Of a DNA stretch of 64,000 nt, positions 19,797 to 27,535 are shown piece after piece. The number at the start of each line of letters is the position of its first letter. The stretch's first letter is position 1. The position numbers and the translations under genes were made by a program. The notes beneath the pieces were generated by a model. It was given only the letters and a program-made list of their open reading frames with translations, searched no databases and was not told where the DNA came from. The stretch comes from Fictibacillus macauensis ZFHKF-1. Lineage in GTDB: Bacteria; Bacillota; Bacilli; Bacillales; Fictibacillaceae. The DNA lies in NCBI RefSeq assembly GCF_000269865.1, contig NZ_AKKV01000030.1:168828-232827 (forward strand). The letters are read 5' to 3'.

Positions 19797-19825
19797 TTGA
19801 CGTAAACGTAAATTAAGCGTATAAT
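19797..19825 (+). promoter_or_regulatory. sigma-A promoter of the CoA-transferase gene
   Basis: TTGACG (19797-19802) and TATAAT (19820-19825) are separated by exactly 17 nt and lie about 45 nt before the start codon. Confidence 0.75.
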
Positions 19826-19870
19826 CCCTCTTTAATTTCACCGTTTAAAAATAGAAGGCGAGGAAGTTAC

Positions 19871-21361
19871 ATGAGTAAAGAAAACATGACAAATAAAATT
19901 GTTAAAGCACTTCAATCTCCTATAACTGAAAATGGTCATTTTAACTTACACGCTGAACTAGCAGAAGTATTAGAAGGTGTCGGCTTATCTCCTGCTGACA
20001 GCGGCGGAGACATCACGTTTTATGGAAAAGATCCGATTGTCCCAAGTACGCTTCGACTTGGATCTGCTGCGGCTATTGCCTTAGCAGCCAAATCGGTAGC
20101 CATTGCAAATATTTGGCGACTACGTGGTGGACAGGGACAAGATATACATGTTGATGTTCGTAAGGCTCTTCGCCGCCTGTCTCCTTTTTACGATAAAAAA
20201 TGGGAAAAGTTAAACGGCTATGTTCCATCCAAAGCAAATGATCCCTATAATCCTCTTGATTTTCGTTTTTATCAAACACGAGATGAGAAATGGGTCATGC
20301 CGCTTAACCCTTATCCTCGAGCAAAGCATGAAACATTAAAACTTCTTAATTGTACAGAGGATCCTCAAGCGGTCGCCAATGCCATCCTTCAATGGGATGC
20401 AGCTGATTTAGAGCGAGCTGGGGCCGAACGTGGTATCGTCATGCCTGTCGTACGGACCGTTGAAGAATTTATGAATGAGCCTGTTTATTCACACATCGCA
20501 CAATTACCGCTCATCGAAATAGAAAAAATCGGGGAAAGTGAACCCATTCCATTTACATCGAATGCCTCATCGCCTCTTGATGGTATTCGTGCGCTTGGGC
20601 TCGGTCATGTCATAGCAGGTGCAGGCTTTGGACGCGCTCTTGCTTTACATGGAGCGGATGTTCTTAATGTGTGGCGTCCCTCCGATTGGGAGCATGACGT
20701 TATTTACGCAACATCAAATGTCGGCATGCGTTCTACCACACTTGATCTTGGAAAGCAAAAAGAAGATCAGAAGATGAAACAGCTCCTAAAGGATGCAGAT
20801 ATTTTCTTTGCCAATCGCCGGTATGGCTTCTTAGAACGTTACGGACTAAGTGCTGAACAATGCGCAGATACGAAGCCTGGCATCATTCATTGTTCTGTCA
20901 ATTTACACGGACCAACTGGACCATGGGCCAATCGCAATGGCTTTGATCAAACGGCAGGATCAGTTACAGGTGTCATGGCGTTAGAAGGAAGCGAACGAGC
21001 ACCGAAGTTACCGCCAATTGTTGTTGTTAATGACTATGCCGTATCTTGGTTACTAGAAGTTGGTGCGCTCATGGCGTTGCAACGGCGAGCAAAAGAAGGC
21101 GGTAGCTACCGCGTTTCTGTGTCTCTTGACCGTGTGTCTCTTTGGATTCTTTCGCTTGGTATTTTTAATAAACGTTATGCCTATCATACTGCTGGATCAA
21201 GCGAAGAACATGCATATGTTGCTCCCGATTTATTTACAGCTGAAACACCACTTGGTGAATATGAAGGGCTTACTGAACAAGTACACATGTCCGAAACTCC
21301 TGGACATTACGAAACCGTACTCGTTCCACGTGGGTCAAGTAAGGCCGAGTGGTTATCCTAA
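19871..21361 (+). CDS. class III (CaiB/BaiF family) CoA-transferase
   Basis: This 496-residue protein resembles the CaiB/BaiF superfamily, which moves CoA between carboxylic acids. Recognisable blocks are in the second half: GLGHVIAGAGFGRALALHGADVLNVW, TLDLGKQKEDQKMKQLLKDADIFF, CSVNLHGPTGPWANRNGFD and QTAGSVTGVMALEG. The N-terminal ~200 residues are also CoA-transferase-like (ALAAKSVAIANIWRLRGGQG), as in longer members of the family. The substrate is not predictable. It is monocistronic, with its own promoter and terminator. Confidence 0.85.
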   Translation: MSKENMTNKIVKALQSPITENGHFNLHAELAEVLEGVGLSPADSGGDITFYGKDPIVPSTLRLGSAAAIALAAKSVAIANIWRLRGGQGQDIHVDVRKALRRLSPFYDKKWEKLNGYVPSKANDPYNPLDFRFYQTRDEKWVMPLNPYPRAKHETLKLLNCTEDPQAVANAILQWDAADLERAGAERGIVMPVVRTVEEFMNEPVYSHIAQLPLIEIEKIGESEPIPFTSNASSPLDGIRALGLGHVIAGAGFGRALALHGADVLNVWRPSDWEHDVIYATSNVGMRSTTLDLGKQKEDQKMKQLLKDADIFFANRRYGFLERYGLSAEQCADTKPGIIHCSVNLHGPTGPWANRNGFDQTAGSVTGVMALEGSERAPKLPPIVVVNDYAVSWLLEVGALMALQRRAKEGGSYRVSVSLDRVSLWILSLGIFNKRYAYHTAGSSEEHAYVAPDLFTAETPLGEYEGLTEQVHMSETPGHYETVLVPRGSSKAEWLS

Positions 21362-21372
21362 AGATTAAATAT

Positions 21373-21413
21373 AGCCCGTATCGACCCTTTGAAGGCAGGA
21401 GTCAATACGGGCT
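21373..21413 (+). terminator. terminator after the CoA-transferase gene
   Basis: A 13-bp stem with one mismatch (AGCCCGTATcGAC / GTCaATACGGGCT) has a 15-nt loop and is followed by TATTATATTTAT. Confidence 0.65.
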
Positions 21414-21439
21414 TATTATATTTATCAGACCACCAATTT

Positions 21440-21470
21440 AAAAAAGATGAAGAGCACTCGTTGGCTCCTC
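21440..21470 (-). terminator. terminator of the deoxyribose-type operon
   Basis: On the minus strand GAGGAGC...GCTCTTC (7 bp including one G-T pair) is followed by ATCTTTTTT, 12 nt after the kinase stop. Confidence 0.6.
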
Positions 21471-21481
21471 ACCTACTGTTT

Positions 21482-22411
21482 TTATGCGTGGACGTGTTGC
21501 TGCTCTAAAAAAGCTGTCACCTCTGCTTCTGTTGGGTAAGACGTTTGTGAACCTCTTTTCGTCACACTAAGGGCAGCAAACGCCATCGCCTTTTTCATCG
21601 CTTCCATCACGTCATGATGCTGTACATAATAGTGAGCAAAACAGCCAATAAACGCATCGCCAGCACCTGTTGTATCATTTGCATTGACCTCATAAGACGG
21701 AAGGGTTGTTACCGTTTCTTTTGTGACAAGCATGGCACCACGACTGCCCATTGTTACGATTACATTCTTCACGCCTCGCTCTACTAACGTCATAGCCGCT
21801 TTTGCGATATTCTCCTCACCATCAACAGGCAAACCTGTTAAAATTTCAAGCTCAGTTTCATTCGGAATGAAGAAATCACTACGGCACACATACGAATAAT
21901 CAAGATTAGTAGACGCAGGCGCCGGATTTAAAATGACCGGAATGTTATGTTCATTTCCAAACGCAATTGCTTTATACACCGTTGGAAGTGGGATTTCTAG
22001 TTGAACGATGATTAAAGAACATTGCTTTAGCTTCGCGCTTGCCTGGTCCACATCTTCTGGCATGAGATGCGCATTTGCTCCCTTAATAATTAAAATAGAA
22101 TTTTGCGAAGCAGGATCCACAAAAATTGGAGCCACTCCACTTGTTGCCCCTTTTACTGCGGTAACGTATTCCGTATCAATACGATGTGCTTTCATATTAG
22201 CGAGCGTAGCATCCGCGAAAAGATCATCACCGACCTTTGATACCATCATGACACGTGAGCCGAGCTTAGCAGCAGCCACCGCTTGGTTTGCTCCTTTACC
22301 ACCACAGCCCATTTCAAATTCGGGCGCTTCTCTCGTTTCGCCTGGTTTTGGCATTTGATCTATATACGCAATTAAATCCACCATATTTGATCCAATAACA
22401 GCAATATCCAT
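21482..22411 (-). CDS. deoK: ribokinase-family kinase, probably deoxyribokinase
   Basis: This 309-residue PfkB-family sugar kinase has the start MDIAVIGSNMVDLI, GCGGKGANQAVAAAKLG near residue 36 and the catalytic signature NANDTTGAGDAFIGCF near residue 240, with the ATP-phosphate anion hole and catalytic Asp. The N-terminus resembles enterobacterial deoxyribokinase DeoK as I remember it. The operon partners (epimerase-like and FucP-like genes) also match the deoK/deoX/deoP set, so phosphorylation of 2-deoxy-D-ribose is more likely than of ribose. No deoC aldolase is in the window; it would have to be elsewhere. The symbol is tentative. Confidence 0.75.
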   Translation of the reverse strand: MDIAVIGSNMVDLIAYIDQMPKPGETREAPEFEMGCGGKGANQAVAAAKLGSRVMMVSKVGDDLFADATLANMKAHRIDTEYVTAVKGATSGVAPIFVDPASQNSILIIKGANAHLMPEDVDQASAKLKQCSLIIVQLEIPLPTVYKAIAFGNEHNIPVILNPAPASTNLDYSYVCRSDFFIPNETELEILTGLPVDGEENIAKAAMTLVERGVKNVIVTMGSRGAMLVTKETVTTLPSYEVNANDTTGAGDAFIGCFAHYYVQHHDVMEAMKKAMAFAALSVTKRGSQTSYPTEAEVTAFLEQQHVHA

Positions 22412-22434
22412 TTTATTTTCCTTCTTTCTTCTCG

Positions 22435-23442
22435 TTACTTTTTACCTGTCTTCACATGAAATGAACGTTCTTCATTGGCATTAAGCCAAATGAGTGTGCC
22501 TGCTTTCTGAGCAGCTGTAAAGCCTTCAGGCCGACTTGTCGCTGGCAATACGAAGGAAGCTACTTGTTGATCTTCATTATAGAGCAGCCATCTTGTTGCA
22601 TAATTAAATACTTTCGTTTGGAAAGTCGTAAAAAATGTTACTCCATCTGGACCGATCATTTCAAATTGAACATCATCGCCATATTGCTCAAGATGATCAG
22701 CAAACAAAACAATTTCCGGATCATAAAGAGACGGTGTATTTAAGGTGTCTAGCGTTTGTCCTTCCGCTAACTCGTTCGTGAAATCTAGCCAAGGTTGAGT
22801 TGGCTGCACGTGCTCAGGAATACTTTTTCGCACGACAAAGGCATTGGTTGGAATGGTACTCATCATTCTTGCCTCATCTACATAAGCGTAATTTGTATGA
22901 CACATATACTGTAACGGCATAGGGATAGATCCTACGTTTTTCACCGTCATGCCGATCTCAATATACGTATCACGCTTCCCTAATTTCACGGTAGGATGCG
23001 CGATATAGTGGTGTCCAAATCCTTTAATATACTCATATTCACCGCCGATTGTAACAGCATCTTCATGAATGTCTATCCAAGCTGATTGCATTTGTGCACA
23101 TGCCATCTCTCCGTGTAACAGGTGGGCATCATTAGGTGCTGGACATCCATTTGCCAGTAAGCCAGAATGAAAAGCAAAACAACCATACGTATCGACAATT
23201 TCTTTTGCAAAGCGCGGTTCACGAAACATACTTTTCATTTTCAAGTCCACATCATCAAACGTTACATCCCAAATCATTTGCCCTAGATAGGGCAATACGA
23301 CGATGGAACCTCGTTCATTTTCCACTTCAATCGCTTCCACACCAGATGCATACCGAAAAATACTAACTTTCATGTTACGATCCTTAAATAATGTGTTCTT
23401 TTTAGAGGTGAAGTAATAAGGCTGTAATATAATGGTTCCCAT
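22435..23442 (-). CDS. deoX: aldose 1-epimerase-like protein (DUF4432 / DeoX-like)
   Basis: This 335-residue protein has a galactose-mutarotase-like beta-sandwich pattern: GCFAFHSGLLANGCPAPND, LLHGEMACAQMQSAW, MCHTNYAYVDEARM. The histidines in FHSG, LLHGE and CHTNY are candidates for catalysis and sugar binding. It is expected to interconvert anomers of the sugar imported by the adjacent carrier so that the kinase can use it. AAAGGAAGAG precedes the ATG. The deoX name rests on operon context with deoK/deoP-like genes and is tentative. Confidence 0.75.
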   Translation of the reverse strand: MGTIILQPYYFTSKKNTLFKDRNMKVSIFRYASGVEAIEVENERGSIVVLPYLGQMIWDVTFDDVDLKMKSMFREPRFAKEIVDTYGCFAFHSGLLANGCPAPNDAHLLHGEMACAQMQSAWIDIHEDAVTIGGEYEYIKGFGHHYIAHPTVKLGKRDTYIEIGMTVKNVGSIPMPLQYMCHTNYAYVDEARMMSTIPTNAFVVRKSIPEHVQPTQPWLDFTNELAEGQTLDTLNTPSLYDPEIVLFADHLEQYGDDVQFEMIGPDGVTFFTTFQTKVFNYATRWLLYNEDQQVASFVLPATSRPEGFTAAQKAGTLIWLNANEERSFHVKTGKK

Positions 23443-23458
23443 ACATCTCTTCCTTTCT

Positions 23459-24790
23459 TTACGAAACCTTTCTAACTGAAGTGGACGGAGCCTGCTTCTT
23501 TTTCATTTCACTAAAGAAATACACACCTACATAGACGAAGCACAGCATAGAAACGAAAAAGGCAATTTGGACAGAACCGACCAGGTCAGAGACATAGCCT
23601 TGAATCGCCGGAACAACAGCACCACCAATAATGGCCATGACAAGAATTGCTCCCGCCGTTTCTGTATACTTTTTCTCCGTAACAGCTTCCAATGTCTCAG
23701 CGTAAATGGTTGCCCAGCACGGCCCAAACATAAAGCTTACCGCCACAGCCGCATAAACCGCCGTCATGTTAGGAACGAGCACCACGTAAAGCAGCAACAG
23801 GGATCCAATCACTGAATAACCAAACAAGACAAGAGCTGGTCGAAGCCGTGTCATTAAAAAGTTCGCTACAAACTTACCAACAAAGAAGGCAATAAATCCA
23901 TAAATCATAAAGTTGGATGCTGTGCGTTCATTAATTTCAGGTTTTAAATGGAGAACGAGACGAATCGTAAACGACCAAACCGCTACTTGCATTCCAACAT
24001 AAAGAAATTGAGCAACAATGCCTTTACGGAAGGCAACATTACGCGCTAAATAAGCAAGCGTTTCTGTCACACGAGGACGGCGTTCCTTTTTCCCACTACG
24101 CTCCATTGGTTTACAATCTGGAAATTTCGTAAAAAGAAATACAATAAAGATGGCAATCAATACGAAAATAATATATTTATACGGAGATAGCGTATGTTGT
24201 AGCATCGATAAACCGAATGCTTTTGCTTGTGATGGTGACATGTTTGCCATTTGCGCTTCCAAGCTAGCGCCCTCCTGAAACACTAAAAATTTACCTAGCA
24301 AGATCCCAGCAATAGAGCCTACTGGATTAAACGTTTGCGATATATTCAACCGCAATACGTTATATTGTCTTGGCCCAATCATCGTGCTGTATGTATTCGC
24401 AGCTGTTTCAAGAAACCCTAATCCAATAGCTATTGCGAAAATCGCACCTAAAAACATCGTATACGTAGCCATATGTGAAGCAGGAAAAAACAGCGAACAG
24501 CCTACAATGTAAAACAATAATCCTGTAAGAATAGCAAACTTATAATTCGTGCGTTTTATTACAAGTGACGCTGGAATGGCTACTAAAAAATAGCCACCAT
24601 AAAACGCACTTTGCACAAAAGAACTCGCAAGATCACTTAAAGCAAATACGTGTTTAAATTGTGCGATTAAAATATCGTTTAAACTTGCGGCCATTGCCCA
24701 CAGGGGGAATAGCAACGACACAAGAATGAATTGAAACATCGGCGTACGATTTAAATACCCATCTGGCAATTGAATAAGCTTATTTTTCAT
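23459..24790 (-). CDS. deoP: FucP-family sugar:H+ symporter (DeoP-like)
   Basis: This 443-residue MFS carrier has 12 helices. LFPLWAMAASLNDILIAQFKHVF, SFVQSAFYGGYFLVAIPA and GLGFLETAANTYSTMIGP are the FucP signature blocks, including the membrane Asp in LND that carries the proton in FucP. With a deoxyribokinase-like gene downstream, 2-deoxyribose is the favoured substrate; L-fucose itself is less likely because no fucose isomerase or aldolase is nearby. AAGGAAGTGAG precedes the ATG. Confidence 0.85.
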   Translation of the reverse strand: MKNKLIQLPDGYLNRTPMFQFILVSLLFPLWAMAASLNDILIAQFKHVFALSDLASSFVQSAFYGGYFLVAIPASLVIKRTNYKFAILTGLLFYIVGCSLFFPASHMATYTMFLGAIFAIAIGLGFLETAANTYSTMIGPRQYNVLRLNISQTFNPVGSIAGILLGKFLVFQEGASLEAQMANMSPSQAKAFGLSMLQHTLSPYKYIIFVLIAIFIVFLFTKFPDCKPMERSGKKERRPRVTETLAYLARNVAFRKGIVAQFLYVGMQVAVWSFTIRLVLHLKPEINERTASNFMIYGFIAFFVGKFVANFLMTRLRPALVLFGYSVIGSLLLLYVVLVPNMTAVYAAVAVSFMFGPCWATIYAETLEAVTEKKYTETAGAILVMAIIGGAVVPAIQGYVSDLVGSVQIAFFVSMLCFVYVGVYFFSEMKKKQAPSTSVRKVS

Positions 24791-24817
24791 CGTTGCTCAC
24801 TTCCTTATCTCTAATTA

Positions 24818-24831
24818 GTAAAGCGTTTTCA
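24818..24831 (-). promoter_or_regulatory. cre/LacI-type operator before the FucP-like gene
   Basis: On the minus strand TGAAAACGCTTTAC lies between the LacI stop and the symporter start. It could bind CcpA or the LacI-family product of the adjacent gene. Confidence 0.6.
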
Positions 24832-24837
24832 TTTTGC

Positions 24838-25848
24838 TCATTTCAACATACATGATTCTCTAATAATTAACTCCGGCGAAAGTTGATAGCTTCGTTTTCC
24901 AATAGCTTGTTTCATTTCAATACGCTCATGAAGCAATTGGAAAGCAAGTTCACCGAGTGCCTTCATCGGTCGCGAGACAACAGTAAGCTTCGGTTGCACG
25001 AAAGTAGCTAAATCAATGTCATCAAAGCCAATAACAGAAACATCTCGCCCAAGCTTCCACTGTAAATTATCAAGTGCTTTTAAGCAGCCTGTGGTCATTA
25101 AGTTATTACACGTAAAAATAGCGGTTGGTGGTTCCTCTAACACATATAGCTGCCCCACCGCATCATACCCACTTTGTTCACTAAAGTCTCCTTCAATAAC
25201 GTAGGCTTCATTAAACGATAAATGGAAATCATGAAGTGCCTCTTTATACCCGATTAAGCGATCTCTTCCTGGTGTGGTTGATAAGGGACCACAAATGATG
25301 GCGATCCGCTCATGTCCTTGCAAAATAAGGCGCTGAATCGCTTGATACGCTCCTTTACGATTATCGACAAGTACATGATCGACCTCTAAATGCGGCAAGC
25401 TTCGATCAACAGCTACTAACGGAATGTCTTGCTCTATAAATTGTGTTAAGTGCTGACCGTTTTCATCTGCTGTTGTTAAAATAACACCATCTACACCTCG
25501 TTCTATAAGGCTTTTTAACACATTTTGTTCTACGACGGTCGATTCCTTCGTTCCACTCAAAAAAGCAATGTACCCTTGCTCACGTGCTTTCTCTTCTATG
25601 CCACTCATAACGAGTGGAAAAAAGGGATTGCTAATGTCAGGTACGACGACCCCAATCGTTTTTGTTGCTTTGCTTTTCATCGTACGTGCCGCTGCATTTC
25701 GAATGTAAGCTAGCTCTTCAATCGCTTGTACGATTCGTGCTTCCGTTTTCGGCCTCACCCCACCTTGACCATTGATCACACGTGACACCGTCGCAATTGA
25801 AACGCCAGCTTGTCGTGCTACATCTTGAATTGTCGCTTTTCCTTCCAT
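24838..25848 (-). CDS. LacI-family transcriptional regulator
   Basis: This 336-residue regulator has a LacI helix-turn-helix and hinge (ATIQDVARQAGVSIATVSRV, then NGQGGVRPKTEARI; residues 4-45) and a RbsB-like ligand domain (TIGVVVPDISNPFFPLVMSG near residue 65, GFDDIDLATFVQPKLT near 270). The ligand domain resembles RbsR, consistent with a pentose or deoxypentose effector. GGAGGC precedes the ATG. It is the first gene of the minus-strand set with the symporter, epimerase and kinase genes, so it is probably their repressor and autoregulated through the site 15 nt upstream. Confidence 0.92.
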   Translation of the reverse strand: MEGKATIQDVARQAGVSIATVSRVINGQGGVRPKTEARIVQAIEELAYIRNAAARTMKSKATKTIGVVVPDISNPFFPLVMSGIEEKAREQGYIAFLSGTKESTVVEQNVLKSLIERGVDGVILTTADENGQHLTQFIEQDIPLVAVDRSLPHLEVDHVLVDNRKGAYQAIQRLILQGHERIAIICGPLSTTPGRDRLIGYKEALHDFHLSFNEAYVIEGDFSEQSGYDAVGQLYVLEEPPTAIFTCNNLMTTGCLKALDNLQWKLGRDVSVIGFDDIDLATFVQPKLTVVSRPMKALGELAFQLLHERIEMKQAIGKRSYQLSPELIIRESCMLK

Positions 25849-25862
25849 GTATAGCCTCCAAA

Positions 25863-25876
25863 TGTAAACGTTTAGA
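25863..25876 (-). promoter_or_regulatory. LacI/cre-type operator upstream of the LacI gene
   Basis: TGTAAACGTTTAGA contains a perfect 10-bp palindrome TAAACGTTTA, 15 nt upstream of the LacI start. The same motif with identical flanks recurs at 26411. Confidence 0.65.
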
Positions 25877-25963
25877 TTTTATTCAAATTTTGTTTTTGTA
25901 ATAATTTACCTTTCGTGGTATTCTGAACATACGTATATGATCATAAGGGAGTGATTGGATTCA

Positions 25964-26332
25964 ATGGATCTTATTATTTCGTACTGTACTGCTTTTCTAA
26001 TGCCTTTCGTAATGCTCGTTTTGAGCGGTTTCATGAAATGGAAGTCCCCAAAGCACATTAATGCCTTCTACGGTTACCGAACGGCCCGCTCCATGAGATC
26101 TCAAGAAGCGTGGGATTATGCTCAGCAACTACTCGCCTTGTATACATTTCGGATTGCTCTACTCTTAACAGCTTTAAGTACACTTACACTCGCGTTCTTG
26201 CCCTATTCCATCAATGTCATTACACTAAGCAATTTAGGAATGGGAATGCTAGCACTCTTTATCCCTATCTTCCTGATTGAAAACAAACTTAAAGATTTCA
26301 ATAGCTTGCCGATCACAGAAGAACATCATTAA
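25964..26332 (+). CDS. SdpI/YhfL-like membrane protein
   Basis: This 122-residue protein has an N-terminal helix, the family motif INAFYGYRTARSMRSQEAWD (about residues 33-52) and two further helices. This motif is shared with the C-terminal half of SdpI, the B. subtilis immunity protein for the SdpC cannibalism toxin, but most short homologues have no assigned role. No sdpABC toxin genes are near. I use the ATG at 25964: the AGGGAG site is 9 nt before it but too close to the alternative TTG at 25955. Confidence 0.8.
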   Translation: MDLIISYCTAFLMPFVMLVLSGFMKWKSPKHINAFYGYRTARSMRSQEAWDYAQQLLALYTFRIALLLTALSTLTLAFLPYSINVITLSNLGMGMLALFIPIFLIENKLKDFNSLPITEEHH

Positions 26333-26340
26333 GCATGGTA

Positions 26341-26392
26341 AGCGGCTTACTCGTCTCTTTTTAGCGAAGTAGTCCGCTTTCCTTTTTTGTGT
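26341..26392 (+). terminator. terminator after the SdpI-like gene
   Basis: An imperfect stem (AGCGG...CCGCT, with inner TTACT / AGTAG) is followed by CCTTTTTT. Confidence 0.55.
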
Positions 26393-26410
26393 ACATACTG
26401 CCACCCAAAA

Positions 26411-26424
26411 TGTAAACGTTTAGA
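26411..26424 (+). promoter_or_regulatory. second copy of the LacI-type operator
   Basis: TGTAAACGTTTAGA is the same as at 25863, and the identity extends to 22 nt including flanks. It lies in a 238-nt gap between the SdpI-like gene and a small minus-strand frame, with no evident target gene. Confidence 0.5.
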
Positions 26425-26463
26425 TTTTATATTTGCTGTTACTTTAACATGAAATTTATAAAA

Positions 26464-26477
26464 TGTAAACGCTTACT
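26464..26477 (+). promoter_or_regulatory. consensus cre site
   Basis: TGTAAACGCTTACT matches the cre consensus TGWAARCGYTWNCW at every position. It lies 53 nt after the preceding operator copy. No promoter or regulated gene is obvious beside it. Confidence 0.55.
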
Positions 26478-26570
26478 ATTTTAGGTTTTGGTGATCTATA
26501 GTTTCTGGATGATTTGAAGTATTTATAGAAATCCCTATTTTCCAGCCTCTTCTTAAAAAAATAACCTGGT

Positions 26571-26831
26571 TTATTTCTTTCTCATGTAACTTCCGAACCT
26601 GGATAGCAAAAAAGCTAGAATCATAACAATATATATAATAATGACAGTAGAAACCCGATCAACAAGTAAATGATAAATGATCGGTGCTAGTATTAACACA
26701 ATAATCAGTAGAAGTACATCACTACTCCTATCTTGATAGCCTACGTCTGTGATCGCCATTGTAGGTGGTAAAATCGAAATATATGGTTTGATACACGAAT
26801 TATAAATCCTTTTTGTATACATTACCAACAA
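26571..26831 (-). CDS. possible small two-helix membrane protein
   Basis: This is an 86-codon frame starting from TTG 26831, with ATG alternatives at 26822 and 26759. Two hydrophobic segments (VLLLIIVLILAPIIYHLL and VSTVIIIYIVMILAFLL) are joined by a short loop, and the tail is basic (SYMRKK). None of the candidate starts has a good ribosome site and I do not recognise a family. The last ~60 residues look protein-like; expression is doubtful. Confidence 0.35.
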   Translation of the reverse strand: MLVMYTKRIYNSCIKPYISILPPTMAITDVGYQDRSSDVLLLIIVLILAPIIYHLLVDRVSTVIIIYIVMILAFLLSRFGSYMRKK

Positions 26832-26960
26832 GTGCTTTGCTTTTTTTATGCTCGTCTGCTTTTGCTTCCGTTCCTTTTTTGCGAGCTTCCTAGATTCGGA
26901 TCAACAAAACCACTATGATAAAATAAACGGGCAATCATTACATGTTATTGGAGGACTAAA

Positions 26961-27359
26961 ATGAAGAAAAAAATAAAAGTGGTAGCAGCTATTATTGAAA
27001 ATGAACAGCGCGAAATTCTTTGTGCACTGCGTTCGCCATCTATGTCGATCCCTAACCATTGGGAATTTCCTGGTGGCAAAGTGGAGGAAGGCGAAGATCT
27101 TTTTCATGCGATTACACGCGAAATTGCGGAGGAGCTTCAGTGTGACATTGAGCCAATCGAGCTATTTAATGAACATACGCATGAATACGAAAGTTTTATC
27201 ATAGAACTACTTTCTTTAAAATGTGCGTTAAAAGACGGCACACCTGTTGCTTCAGAACATGCTGCTCTTCTTTGGTTAAAACGAGAAAGCTTACACTCGT
27301 TGCAATGGGCCCCTGCAGATATTCCCGCGGTTAACGACCTACAGCGAGAACAACAGTAA
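26961..27359 (+). CDS. Nudix hydrolase, MutT-like (8-oxo-dGTP diphosphatase type)
   Basis: This 132-residue protein has the Nudix box GGKVEEGEDLFHAITREIAEEL (split GGKVEEGE and REIAEEL, about residues 37-58). The catalytic glutamates of REIAEEL are intact, and a Gln replaces the usual Gly after them. WEFPGGKVE and the overall length fit MutT-type pyrophosphohydrolases that clean oxidised nucleotides from the pool. TTGGAGGAC precedes the ATG. Substrate specificity cannot be fixed from sequence. Confidence 0.88.
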   Translation: MKKKIKVVAAIIENEQREILCALRSPSMSIPNHWEFPGGKVEEGEDLFHAITREIAEELQCDIEPIELFNEHTHEYESFIIELLSLKCALKDGTPVASEHAALLWLKRESLHSLQWAPADIPAVNDLQREQQ

Positions 27360-27371
27360 CCCTCCCACATC

Positions 27372-27395
27372 GAAGTGAGGTGATAACCCCACTTC
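27372..27395 (+). terminator. possible terminator after the Nudix gene
   Basis: A hairpin GAAGTG-a-GGT / ACC-c-CACTTC with a short loop lies 12 nt after the stop. No T-run follows, so it may only stabilise the mRNA end. Confidence 0.4.
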
Positions 27396-27535
27396 TCCTC
27401 TCATTACTATTCTCACGTGACATTAGACTCAAAAATAACCAATCAAAGAAAATACAGTAGAATGTACTTAAATTTGGAAATATATCATTATATAATGAAA
27501 CTATTAGTAGTAGAGATGAATCAAGGGGGATTTAC

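Noticed and set aside
25955..25963. TTG start for the SdpI-like gene
   Set aside because: It is too close to the AGGGAG site; the ATG at 25964 has proper spacing.
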